A DNA stretch of 64,000 nt from Schizochytrium sp. TIO01 (lineage: Eukaryota; Sar; Bigyra; Thraustochytrida; Thraustochytriidae): the NCBI GenBank assembly GCA_004764695.1, contig SMSO01000025.1, positions 2,935,102 through 2,999,101 on the forward strand, given 5' to 3'. The position numbers were made by a program, and so were the translations under genes. Positions 42,644 to 52,011 of the stretch are shown here, piece after piece (position 1 is the first letter of the stretch; each line of letters begins with the position of its first letter). The notes below the pieces were generated by a model that did not search any database, was not told where the DNA came from, and worked only from the letters and a program-made list of their open reading frames with translations.

Positions 42644-43606
42644 TTAGTCCATGACGAGACGCATCTCTTGCTCGCTCGGCGCCGAAACCTGAAAAGGTGC
42701 CGGGACTGTAGCGGCTTCTTCTGCGCTCGGAGGCTCCGCAGATGAATCCAATGTCTGCAAAAACCTCCCAACTGCAGGATAGTAGATATGGGGATAACTC
42801 TCAACGATGTCATTGTGCCCTGCGCCTGCAATCCAAAGCGTATGTCGACGATCGCTGGGCACCTTATTTGCGAGATCCTTACCATGGTTCACGCCAACTT
42901 GGTCATCGTCCTCACCATGAATAACCAGAACAGGACAATCAACGTTCTTAATACGGTCAATATTTGGATAGATGTCACAACAACACAGAGGACCCCTGTT
43001 TTCCACGAGCACTCGTAATCCAGATTTTATCGGAGAATGTAAAATAAGCCCAGCTACTTTGCGCCGCGACGCAAGCCATGTACTTGGACCTGATCCTACA
43101 GATTGACCCATTAATACGATCTGTCTGCTAGGTTCTGAAACCAAGTGTGTTGCCACATATTCATACGCTGCTTCGATGTCAGCATAAGTATCAGCAACAC
43201 TTGGTCGGCCGTTTGAAGCGCCATAGCCCGTATAATCGTATGCAAATACATTTACTTTCGCTAGCTGGCACAGCTGAATATAGCCCTCTCGCATACTACC
43301 GCAGTCTGCGGCATTGCCATGAGAAAATAAAACAGTCAACTTCGCCTCCGCATGCCTGTACAGAAATCCAGGAATAAAGCTTCCGCGCTTTGTCTTCATT
43401 ATGTTGATCTCAACATTAGGAAATGGGGAGTAAACAACTTCTGGATGCAAGATCCATTGCAATTCCGAGGGATTCTCTGGAGATGGTCGCAATTCATACA
43501 GCGGTGGATAAGGTGGGACAAATGTTAGCGATGCTGCCACCGATGCCGGATTGCACTTGTGCTCCACCGTTAACATGTAACACAGTTGTGAAAGTACGCC
43601 TCCCAT
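42644..43606 (-). CDS. alpha/beta hydrolase, ABHD17 (FAM108)-like, possible protein depalmitoylase, 320 aa
   Basis: A serine hydrolase of the ABHD17/BEM46 group. ABHD17 enzymes in animals remove palmitate from Ras and synaptic proteins. Visible are the oxyanion-region SHGNAAD (95-101), YDYTGYGASNGRPS (123-136), the nucleophile elbow GQSVGSG (Ser169), the acid in HGEDDDQV (Asp near 233-235) and the catalytic His in GAGHNDI (His264). The N-terminus is MGGVLSQLC, which fits an N-myristoylation signal (Gly2, Ser6) followed by Cys9. Animal ABHD17 instead uses an N-terminal Cys cluster. Membrane anchoring by a lipid is therefore likely but by a different modification. The C-tail (286-320) is acidic and low in complexity. 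ATG start, no intron. Confidence 0.88.
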   Translation of the reverse strand: MGGVLSQLCYMLTVEHKCNPASVAASLTFVPPYPPLYELRPSPENPSELQWILHPEVVYSPFPNVEINIMKTKRGSFIPGFLYRHAEAKLTVLFSHGNAADCGSMREGYIQLCQLAKVNVFAYDYTGYGASNGRPSVADTYADIEAAYEYVATHLVSEPSRQIVLMGQSVGSGPSTWLASRRKVAGLILHSPIKSGLRVLVENRGPLCCCDIYPNIDRIKNVDCPVLVIHGEDDDQVGVNHGKDLANKVPSDRRHTLWIAGAGHNDIVESYPHIYYPAVGRFLQTLDSSAEPPSAEEAATVPAPFQVSAPSEQEMRLVMD

Positions 43607-44560
43607 GATGCTTGGGTTCTAGAATATAGACACAGTCGCTCAACTCAGGTCTTTTACGCCAGATCTTGCTAGCCTCAAGAAGAAGTCCAAGGGTACGCCT
43701 TAAAGTACCCTTGAACGCGCGTTTTTATATTTCTCTGATCACGTAACACGTGCCAAGTGCAGGTATGATTCTACTTAAGTTATGAGAAGCAATGCATGCG
43801 ATACCCGGGCCGTTATGCGCACACACGTGTCAATTCCCCGTCGGCCCAGACCAACCTCACAGCCCTGCGTAAGGAGTCGTCGAGCTGTCTCGCCAACCTA
43901 AACAGTGCTCGGTCAGCACGAATCAACTCTACCACCTAGTACCTGTAGTATGGGTAGTGCAAATGCTCTGCCTACCAGCTCCGACCTACCGTGCCTAACC
44001 AGCTATTAACAAAGCACAACAAGCTCCTCGAATAATCGCTTTTGCTAGCTTGAGTGGTGCTGTTCACAAGATCTTGCAAACACAGCTTCGCCGATTATAC
44101 TTCAAAAGCCAAGCGTTGATTGTTGTTTGGGATACGTCGCATCGTTGCAGCAGATTGCTTTGCCCACTTCTCATAAGTGCATAACCAGTACTTAATTAAG
44201 CATAAGTAATCCTAGTCGCTCAGTAAGTTAGTACTTTCTTTCCTTACACAATGCTCTTTCATTTTTCATAGAGGCAGTCCTACATACTCAGCCTAAGTAG
44301 CTATGATTGATTTGGCGGTGAGGTCTTTCTTTGAGAAAAGAGGTTCAAATCAAGTCAGGTAGACCCGTTAGACCATTAATTGAAGCTTGTTTGGGAATCT
44401 TGAGGCTATTTGGGGCTGAGAGCGAGGTGAACGCAAGGCAAAGTAACTTTTGGGAGCAAGGAAGGGAACAAATACTCCGGTTGGATTGTAGAAGTCCTGC
44501 AGAAACAAACAAAGGGAAAGACAAGCCCTGAAGGCGCTCAGGAACGAACTTAAGAGAACT
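43607..44560. other. divergent promoter region, ABHD17-like and MRJP-like genes
   Basis: Unique sequence with TAGTACC/CTACC blocks near 43930-43980. No gene recognised. Confidence 0.4.
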
Positions 44561-45868
44561 ATGAAGCTGTTATCTAGCAGCTTTATGGTTGCTGCAAGCG
44601 TAGCTCTTCTTGCGTGCCCCATAAAAGCCGGGTCTTCATCTTTGTCGTCGTCGCCTGGTATTGTTACAGGCGAAAACTATATGCGGGATGATATCAAAAT
44701 GCATGGTGTTGAGGAAGAGGACGAGATCCTTCAAAGTATGGGTATGGAGGCGTTGGCAGAAGCTGACTTAGCCTCGCGCGAAAAACCAACATTTCGAGAC
44801 CGGTCCACTCCACCCTTATGGAACAGTAACTCGACTATTGAAATCGTTGCCACACTTCCAGATGCTCCATTCGGAGTCGCTATAGAGCACAAAAGTGGTC
44901 GACTCTTTTATTCTGCTCATCCTTATGCTAACCCTGATCTAGACGCGGGTGAAGGTCTTTTGAATGAATGGATCACAGATGAAGGAATCTCTCGTCCTTT
45001 TCCTTCTCCTGAATTTCAAAAGAAATATGTGCACAAGATTGCTGCAATTGCAGTGGATAATATCCGTGGCTGGCTAATTGTTCTTGACAGTCACCCATTT
45101 GAATATCATCAGGAAATGCGCATCATTGTGATAGAGATCGCCTCTGAAGAAATTGTCCATCGCTATACTCTACCTTATAGAGATATTGGTGATGCAACCG
45201 GCCACGCAATGGTTCTCTGCCCTCGTTCACAATTTATCTACATTGCTAATTCTGGCGTGCAAAAAAGTATACCTTCTTTAATTGTCGTAGATATACATAT
45301 ATGGCGTTCATGGTCGCTCTTGAAAGGTCATGAATCAGTTGCTCATCGATCGGTTTTGCCAATCCTCAATAATCAAGACCCTATTGACTATCCGTGGCTA
45401 ACTGGCCTTTCATCACTTGCAGTCGACTCCAAAAATGACAGACTTGTCTTTGGATCAATGTTCGGAGACTACCTTTACAGCCTTTCCCTTAAAACCCTTC
45501 GTGGGGTTATGAACCCAAAGGTCGCAAGCTCCCTTGGTACACAGATCCAACAACTTGGACCCAAAACAATATCTGATGGTATTGTTGCAAACCCAGCGAA
45601 CGGGGATCTATATATCTCTGATTTTGAACATTCTGCAGTAACTTTAATTGAACCTACGCAAGGGTGGTCAGTTATGACACTTGTACAGGACTCTCACCTC
45701 TTACGTTGGCCCAGTAGCATTGTCATAGCCAATCATTATGTTTATGTCGCCTGTTCAGCTTTTGACAAGATCATGGACGGGGACCATCGTCTTCATGCAA
45801 AGCCATTTCATATTGTAAGGTTTCCTGTTTATGACGCTAGTTCTGAGACCAAGCATGACGAGTTGTGA
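44561..45868 (+). CDS. secreted MRJP/yellow-family beta-propeller protein, 435 aa
   Basis: Resembles the major royal jelly protein/yellow family, six-bladed propellers that include dopachrome-converting and binding proteins in insects and uncharacterised homologues in bacteria and fungi. Residues 1-23 form a signal peptide (Lys2, hydrophobic core to Ala, predicted cut near KAG-SS). Propeller signatures include ATLPDAPFGVAIEHKSGRLFYS (about 95-118), IAAIAVDNIRGWLIVLDS (about 161-178), GLSSLAVDSKNDRLVFGSM and ISDGIVANPANGDLYISDFE. The enzymatic activity, if any, cannot be inferred. Secretion or an endomembrane lumen is the likely location. There is no terminal KDEL-type retention signal; the ending is KHDEL, which is close to HDEL/KDEL and could act as one. 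Single exon, ATG start. Confidence 0.8.
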   Translation: MKLLSSSFMVAASVALLACPIKAGSSSLSSSPGIVTGENYMRDDIKMHGVEEEDEILQSMGMEALAEADLASREKPTFRDRSTPPLWNSNSTIEIVATLPDAPFGVAIEHKSGRLFYSAHPYANPDLDAGEGLLNEWITDEGISRPFPSPEFQKKYVHKIAAIAVDNIRGWLIVLDSHPFEYHQEMRIIVIEIASEEIVHRYTLPYRDIGDATGHAMVLCPRSQFIYIANSGVQKSIPSLIVVDIHIWRSWSLLKGHESVAHRSVLPILNNQDPIDYPWLTGLSSLAVDSKNDRLVFGSMFGDYLYSLSLKTLRGVMNPKVASSLGTQIQQLGPKTISDGIVANPANGDLYISDFEHSAVTLIEPTQGWSVMTLVQDSHLLRWPSSIVIANHYVYVACSAFDKIMDGDHRLHAKPFHIVRFPVYDASSETKHDEL

Positions 45869-46283
45869 AATCCTCTACCATATTGTACCAAATCTGCGCA
45901 TTTGGCAGAATCAAAAGGTCCTTACCTAAGAAAATATGGATTTTCGTTGACCTCTTCTGCTTTTCTTGGTTGTTGACTCTTTTTTTTTATATATTTTGTC
46001 GCCCTCTAGATTTTCTGTGTCGTAATGTTCAACGTTTTCCTCTAATTCATAAAAAATTTAGTTACAATGTCTTTCTTTATATTTTGAAACATGGAAGGGG
46101 AAATATCAGAGAAACAACGGTCTGACTGATACAGATTAACTTAGAATTGATCAAGTTCATATATAATTTGAATATTTCATTTTTAATTAATTTGTGGGAT
46201 ATACGTGCAAGTGCACTGAGTTCTTTTCTCGTGAGTACAACCTCTGACCTCTACAGTGTACCCCATATAAGCTAGTAGCAAAT
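45869..46283. other. intergenic, convergent 3' regions
   Basis: AT-rich 3' flanks of the MRJP-like and phytanoyl-CoA hydroxylase genes. An open frame across it has no convincing ATG start. Confidence 0.45.
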
Positions 46284-47186
46284 CTACAAGCTAGACTGCA
46301 CTTGCCAGTGGCTCAGCACAGGGCCTCGTACCTGTCGTGAACGCGCCTTAAAGCTCTCACGAACGAGTTCCTCTTGTGTTTCCTTAGGCATTTCATCCTG
46401 ACCTTTGAAGAAGTCTTCAAGAAGCTCTTCAGGCACAGTATCGAAGGCACACTCCGCGCTGGCGTAATGACATGATATTGCCTTGCGAAATCCTTGCGTA
46501 GAATTTCGTCCACTTCCATGAATCAACAATGGGTGGAAAAAGACACAATCTCCAGTTTCCATTTCCAGGTAAACTCGCTTCTCCATGTCAATATCGTCCT
46601 TCACGCCATGGTAGAGCTTATTAACACCACCTTCCCAGTCAGGGTTACCATGGGTTAGCAGAGGACCCTTATGACTCCCCGGAATCACGGCCAGGCACCC
46701 GTTCTCGCGATGGACATGTTCCATTGCAACCCATGTAGCAATGATCTTGTCTGCAGGACGGATTGGAAAATAATGCAAATCTTGATGCATAGGGTGCCGC
46801 GACGTGCCCTGTCCAAGATCAGGGGGCTTGTTGATGAGCATGTTGTGAATAGCACGTACTGACTCGCTGCCAATGACTGCCGATACGTAATCCAACATGA
46901 GGGAGTGCTTGCAAAACTCGAACATTACTGGGTCCTCTTGAAAATCTTGAATCTTGGTAACATCCTTACTCGAGCGAATCTTGCCCTTCTTGCGTGCAAT
47001 CTCAATATCCTTCATGACGGTCATACCAAATGCTGGCTCAACCTTGCCTGAGCAGATATCTTCGAACCTATCCCTGTAAATATCCAGCTCCTTCGACGAG
47101 AAAAGCCCCTTTACCACAAAGAATCCGTCCTTCTCATACTGTTCTTTCAGCTTTTTCAGCTCCTCTCCTTGCGGTACCGCCGCCAT
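46284..47186 (-). CDS. PHYH: phytanoyl-CoA 2-hydroxylase (PHYH-type 2-oxoglutarate dioxygenase), 300 aa
   Basis: Fe(II)/2-oxoglutarate enzyme that 2-hydroxylates 3-methyl-branched acyl-CoAs, the first step of phytanic acid alpha-oxidation. The sequence is strikingly close to animal PHYH: MLINKPPDLGQGTSRHPMHQ, HYFPIRPADK, MEHVHRENGCLAVIPGSHKG and FFHPLLIHGSGRN. The iron ligands are His134 and Asp136 (HQD) and His223; Arg234 (GFRKAIS) would bind 2-oxoglutarate. Animal PHYH uses a PTS2 leader; none is visible here. The protein ends in -SSL, a weak PTS1-like tripeptide, so peroxisomal targeting is possible but unproven. ATG 47186 is the first in-frame ATG; 11 upstream codons open only from TTG. 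Confidence 0.94.
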   Translation of the reverse strand: MAAVPQGEELKKLKEQYEKDGFFVVKGLFSSKELDIYRDRFEDICSGKVEPAFGMTVMKDIEIARKKGKIRSSKDVTKIQDFQEDPVMFEFCKHSLMLDYVSAVIGSESVRAIHNMLINKPPDLGQGTSRHPMHQDLHYFPIRPADKIIATWVAMEHVHRENGCLAVIPGSHKGPLLTHGNPDWEGGVNKLYHGVKDDIDMEKRVYLEMETGDCVFFHPLLIHGSGRNSTQGFRKAISCHYASAECAFDTVPEELLEDFFKGQDEMPKETQEELVRESFKARSRQVRGPVLSHWQVQSSL

Positions 47187-48540
47187 GATTGCCAACTTGG
47201 TCTTCCCAACAAGAACCAAACTTAAAACACCAAGACTCTAAAACTTGCTTGGGCTTGCTCTTGAGGTCTCAATTCCGGTTTGCTCCCGAGTCTCACTAGG
47301 GCACCTAATTCTCTTCACTATGTTTCTCCAATCCACCTCTATGTATACCTATCCTTACAGGACGATAATGGTAGTATCCTCTCTCCTGTTTTCGTAGTAC
47401 TGGACTATCTCTGGACTTCGGTCCGCCAGGTCCACGAACCAAATTGCACCTTCCATAGTAACCCCCAGCCTTACTCAAAGGCAGAATCCAGGTCCCCGTA
47501 CTCTTCAGCAAGCTTCAGGCGAACTCCCCTGTCCATTGCTCCGAGCGAGATTCCTGGCCTCTGAACCCAAGCCGCGACGTGCAACTGAGCAGCCAAATCG
47601 CTCAACCAGAAATCTTCATTTCAGAACTGGCGGACCGGCAGAGAAGCATGCATGCCGGCTTGGGGGTGCTTTGCGAGACGTCCCAGGATACGGTAATTTA
47701 GAACGTTCCTTTTGTTCTTGTGCCTTTTGACCTCGGCTATAGGTATGCCTAGCCTAGCTAGGGAAGTGTAGAGATATTAATCAATACGGGAAACAGCCTA
47801 GCCTTGAGAAAGATGAGCACATTAACATTAACTCGAAGCACAACGAAGTAGGAATGTCCTTCCTGCTCTTGGATGTAAGTAGTGATCGTTTATTTGGCGT
47901 TTTGGCAACTTGCATCGATACTCATGTCGGCACTTCACAAGACCCGTGTTGACTCCAACGGGAGCGGTAGAGCCTCTTCAGGATGACAGCTTTATTCTTT
48001 TTATTTTTACATGTAGCTTTCCATGTTATTTTCTAAAACAATTGATTGATTATTTCTTATTGTGTATAAAATTTAAGTGCTTACAGTGAGCATTATTTGC
48101 AGTAGGTAGTACGAAACCCTCATTAGGGCTTATGGGGATGCAAAATGTGCAAGCCCGAAGTATAAGTGGAAGGTAAAAAGAGCATCACCACATATCTTTC
48201 CTCTTTTCTTGAAGGCGGAAAGGATCTGTGTTCCATATGGCCATATGGCTCGCACATGTCTCACTGGTAGAGTTGCCGGTGACAGCATGTGTATGCGCTT
48301 GATATGTTGTGTTGCAAAGAGAGCAAGACGGTGGCCAAATCTTGCAAAGATTGAACAACAACTCAAACAGAGAGGCCCTGGAAGGGCTCTGAATCTATAT
48401 CAAGATGTGGATGACCTTCTCAGCAATCTGCTAGTTTTCTTGTATCTTTTCTTAGTCTGAAGAGATAACTGGCAGAGCATACTAGTACTACTTTGTCTAC
48501 TACTTTGTAAGAAAATTCTTTTTGGAGAAGGAAGCAACGT
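47187..48540. other. noncoding interval
   Basis: 5' flank of PHYH and 3' flank of the first kinase/lipocalin-like gene. Short frames at 47.3-47.7 and 48.2-48.4 kb start at non-ATG codons and show no family features. Confidence 0.45.
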
Positions 48541-51500
48541 TCAGGCGTCCATCACAGAGGTAAATCCAGAGGGTGTATGAGGTCCGATAACGAGTTGCTC
48601 TGCGCCTGAAATGCCTGAAGCAACAGCCAATGGTGCATCCTCAGGTCCCGCATCGCGGCCGTACAAAGCACATCGGACATTGGATACTTCTTGAATATGC
48701 CAAGACAAAGGTTCCATACGATTGGCCATTTCTGTAGACAATTTATCGCATTGCACAAGCAAATCAGGACCATGGGCCATACCGTGCGCCATGCTGTCAT
48801 GGCTGTATCCGATTCCCGACATGAAGAAGGGCCGAATTGGCTCAAATTGAACAGTTACACGCCGCCCATCCTGGAGGACCATGATCACTGTGCAGGTTTG
48901 GAAATGACGTGTGCCATTGGTTTGATACTCCAACGAGTGGCCTGCAGCCTCAACCTTGCCATAGGGTGCATGTTCCGGTCCAAAGGGGTCGCCAAAGATG
49001 TGCGCAGCTCCATTTTCGACTGTGCCATCTTCAGTCTGTTGTGAATGATACGTGAATCCACCATTTGGGACGTTGATGGGAGTCCAGAACCAGTAAAACT
49101 GAGGCAGGGTCTGTGCGAGAGGTCTGCAGGCTTGGTTGATGGCGTATCTTGCCAGACGGTTTGACACAACGAGGTTGCGCTGCTGGTTCCTCTTAGCACC
49201 TTTGTCTGCTTGGAGATGCGGGCGTCGACCCCACGAACGGTCGCGTGTACCCCACCAGTCGTTGACCACGATCTTTTGCGACCCGTCCACGAGAATAAGT
49301 CCATCCCAGCCCACAAGTTGAGTGAATCGCTCATACGCAAACTCACCAATGCCTCGGATGTTGTTCGCGTAAGGTGGTTCCATGACTGGCTCAAAACGGG
49401 CTTTCATTGTCAAAGATGCCTCCACCTTACCAGGAACAGTTACATCGAGCTGAGCAACCTGCAACGGCCGCTTAATGGTGATACGGATTGGTCCAACAGC
49501 ACTGTCCATGGTAACTCGAGTCGGAGCTTCGTTAGCATCTATATGAGAAGGCCACTCTTGCTCGGTGAGCTTGCGTGAAACACGGACGTTGTGCTGCACA
49601 CCTTCCACAATCACAGAAAATGAGGCATCCATCACGCGACGAGCCGGGTAGAATCCGAGAGCAGTCGCAAAGAATACCTTTCCTTCCGAATCGTAACCAT
49701 TGAGGAACCAACGATCATAAACATCACGGCGACCCTCCCCCGCAGGGATATCTGCTCCATCCTTTAAATTTAGGAGAGATTTGGGCGAGAAGTGCGCCAG
49801 AGGTTCATCGTACGGAGTAGCACTGCGAATCACCACAGGAGCATCAGAGGGCCGGTCTCCAGGGAGCGCGATTCCAGCACGGTCGCGTTCAAGCATTTTG
49901 TCTTCGACATGTCGGTAAGTAGTGAGCACACCGTTCAGATTTTTACCATGTGCTCTGCGCTGGATTACTTCGTAAAGTACTTCCGAAGCATCGATACGTT
50001 CCAGTGCTTTGACCACTCGTCTTAGCATGCACTCGCGACTACGCTGGAACTGGGCCTGCGCCGTAGCACTCAGAGATGCTGGTGGAGTAGCAAAGATCGG
50101 AGTCATGGCCGCAAGAAACATAGATAGGCGGTAGTCCCGCCAGCAGGTCTCCGATGTATAGCCACCAAGGCGCTTTGCATCCCCGAGAGCTTCGCTGAGA
50201 GACTTGACATATTCGGAAACCAGTACACGGTCACAAGTATCCCCAGCATCAGGTGCTGTATCCAAGTCAAGGCCGACGAAGGTAGCCAAATCATAGATTC
50301 CCTTCCCTTTGGAGCTTGATTGCCATTCAGCACTGAGCCAGCGTACCTTACGGCGATCATATGCATTATCAAACTTTAGCCCTGAGTGGCAGACTTGGTC
50401 TTCTTTTATGCCTTCCACAGCTGCGGGCCACAACATGTTTTCCTTACGGGCATTCCCATGAATCACAGTCATTGGGCCTTCCATCAGCTCGTCCAAAACA
50501 ATGTCGAGGTGATCAATGAATGCTCGAATGCTTCGTTGACTCTCGGGACTTACCAGATTGGCAAATTCAGGCTTCTTCATTAATGACTGAAATCCAGAGT
50601 CAGCCTGGTAGTTCATAAACAGAGGATGCAGTGTCTTAAAGGCGTCAAACGCAGCATGCCAGTGCAGGCCAAAGTCATTATCCAAAACCTCTTCTGAGGG
50701 TCTCCAGTGCACAGCGTGGAAACGAGCGTAGCGAGATGCCACGCTGCAGGCTTCTTGCCAGCTTGCGCCATCAATCTCGCAGCCAGGCTGGAGAGGCTTT
50801 GCATCTTCGAAAAGAAAGCATGCGTCCCCAGACAAGCGGTCAAAGTCAGCTTTGAAGCAGCGTGGGACTTCTAGGAAAGGTTTATCCATTTTGGTCGCAA
50901 AATCTTGCACGCGTGGCGCAACGGTATCATAAAAGTACGTTTCGCGCTGGTATCCACACAGAGGTCTGAGTTTGAGCTTGCCCCATACATCTGTGGTACT
51001 CATTTTCACGACAAACGAGGTCGGAAGCTGTTGTGCGTTGGCTTTGGCTGCATCAGAAAACCTCACGGTGAGTCGGGCGGCGTTGCTAAGCGAAGCTCGA
51101 GGCACGGGCTCCTCATCTTTTGCAAAGCTTTCATCTTCGTCATCAGACGCCTCCACGGAGAAGAGCGGCGCAGTTGTGAGCTCTACGACATTGGCTCCAA
51201 CAGCCTTGCTCACCCACGCTGCATCAACTTCTGCAGGTTGCCTTGGAAATGAAGGCTTCGGCAGAACCGGCGTGCCTTCGAGGCGTGCTGCTCTCAACGC
51301 CATAACGAAGAGTGTTCGCGCCGCCATGAGTTTGGCCCTCACCACCTGCCCAAGTATAGACTGTGGATCGTTCATTGCCCAGGCTGCAAGTTGTGCATGC
51401 CCCAGCGTCAATGCGAGCAGTTGCAAGAAACCTCGTTGGCCCCATCGTCTCGCTAGACGGTGTAGCATCCACTGCAAAGTGGAGAACCCGGACCAGATCC

Positions 51501-52011
51501 CAGCAGCGAGGCCCTCGCGATTTTCCACGACAACAGGAGCGCCCTTGGATGCTGCCAGGGTCTGATGCTGCAGAAACCCATGGCATGCAAGCCGGGCTGC
51601 AGCTGTAATGGCAGTGAAGCGAGCGCCAAATTTCCATGCCAGGGCTACAATCAAGAGGTCGCCAGCCTGCAGCATCTTGACGAGGTTTGGCCAGATCTGT
51701 GGAATTTGGGGTGTAGGGTCGTCCAGCCAAAAGACCTTGCCAGAACCCGTCGCATTAGGCCTCGAATTGCGTGAATTGATCTCCGTTGATGCTGCAAATC
51801 GCGACCTATTTCCGGCTGAGTAGGACTTGGATTTGCTGCCATCTTGAGAGGCCATCTCTCCAGAGGCCTGCTGCTGGAGGCCCACGGAGGCGGGGGGAGA
51901 CGCGAGGTCGCTTGTGCGCGGGCTGCGCAGGTCTTCCTCGCGACGGACGACCTCGAAGTCGTCTTCACCCATCCTAGCGGCAGGCGCGGCGCTAGCTGCG
52001 TGCTCGGACAT
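48541..52011 (-). CDS. kinase-like/CrtC-lipocalin-like fusion A, probable pseudokinase, 1156 aa
   Basis: Four parts can be seen. Residues 1-105 are acidic and disordered. Residues 112-240 are several amphipathic/hydrophobic helices, which could bind a membrane or lipid droplet. Residues about 262-690 form an aminoglycoside-phosphotransferase/CHK (ecdysteroid-kinase)-like domain with FVVKM, YQRETYFYD, CFLFEDAKPLQPGC and SVASRYARFHAVHW. Residues about 765-1156 resemble the CrtC/AttH-type lipocalin-like proteins of bacteria (DUF7064/7065 in my recollection), with YDRWFLNGY, WWGTRDRSWGRRP, FYWFWTPINVPNGGF and HIFGDPFGPEHAPYG. The catalytic loop reads HGN (N520) instead of HGD and the metal motif reads EWQ (E562) instead of DWQ, so kinase activity is doubtful. 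The substrate is unknown; a lipid or steroid is a guess from both families. Paralogue of the gene at 55603-59253. Confidence 0.82.
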   Translation of the reverse strand: MSEHAASAAPAARMGEDDFEVVRREEDLRSPRTSDLASPPASVGLQQQASGEMASQDGSKSKSYSAGNRSRFAASTEINSRNSRPNATGSGKVFWLDDPTPQIPQIWPNLVKMLQAGDLLIVALAWKFGARFTAITAAARLACHGFLQHQTLAASKGAPVVVENREGLAAGIWSGFSTLQWMLHRLARRWGQRGFLQLLALTLGHAQLAAWAMNDPQSILGQVVRAKLMAARTLFVMALRAARLEGTPVLPKPSFPRQPAEVDAAWVSKAVGANVVELTTAPLFSVEASDDEDESFAKDEEPVPRASLSNAARLTVRFSDAAKANAQQLPTSFVVKMSTTDVWGKLKLRPLCGYQRETYFYDTVAPRVQDFATKMDKPFLEVPRCFKADFDRLSGDACFLFEDAKPLQPGCEIDGASWQEACSVASRYARFHAVHWRPSEEVLDNDFGLHWHAAFDAFKTLHPLFMNYQADSGFQSLMKKPEFANLVSPESQRSIRAFIDHLDIVLDELMEGPMTVIHGNARKENMLWPAAVEGIKEDQVCHSGLKFDNAYDRRKVRWLSAEWQSSSKGKGIYDLATFVGLDLDTAPDAGDTCDRVLVSEYVKSLSEALGDAKRLGGYTSETCWRDYRLSMFLAAMTPIFATPPASLSATAQAQFQRSRECMLRRVVKALERIDASEVLYEVIQRRAHGKNLNGVLTTYRHVEDKMLERDRAGIALPGDRPSDAPVVIRSATPYDEPLAHFSPKSLLNLKDGADIPAGEGRRDVYDRWFLNGYDSEGKVFFATALGFYPARRVMDASFSVIVEGVQHNVRVSRKLTEQEWPSHIDANEAPTRVTMDSAVGPIRITIKRPLQVAQLDVTVPGKVEASLTMKARFEPVMEPPYANNIRGIGEFAYERFTQLVGWDGLILVDGSQKIVVNDWWGTRDRSWGRRPHLQADKGAKRNQQRNLVVSNRLARYAINQACRPLAQTLPQFYWFWTPINVPNGGFTYHSQQTEDGTVENGAAHIFGDPFGPEHAPYGKVEAAGHSLEYQTNGTRHFQTCTVIMVLQDGRRVTVQFEPIRPFFMSGIGYSHDSMAHGMAHGPDLLVQCDKLSTEMANRMEPLSWHIQEVSNVRCALYGRDAGPEDAPLAVASGISGAEQLVIGPHTPSGFTSVMDA

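Noticed and set aside
44270-44360. GGTTCAAATC tested as a tRNA B box
   Set aside because: No matching A box, acceptor stem or anticodon arm can be folded around it.
45865-46125. 86-codon frame directly after the MRJP-like gene
   Set aside because: It begins with GTG overlapping the MRJP stop region, is AT-driven and hydrophobic, and has no plausible start; most likely 3' UTR.
50972-51565. 197-codon plus-strand frame
   Set aside because: Shadow of kinase/lipocalin gene A; Ser/Ala-rich antisense of an Ala/Arg-rich region.
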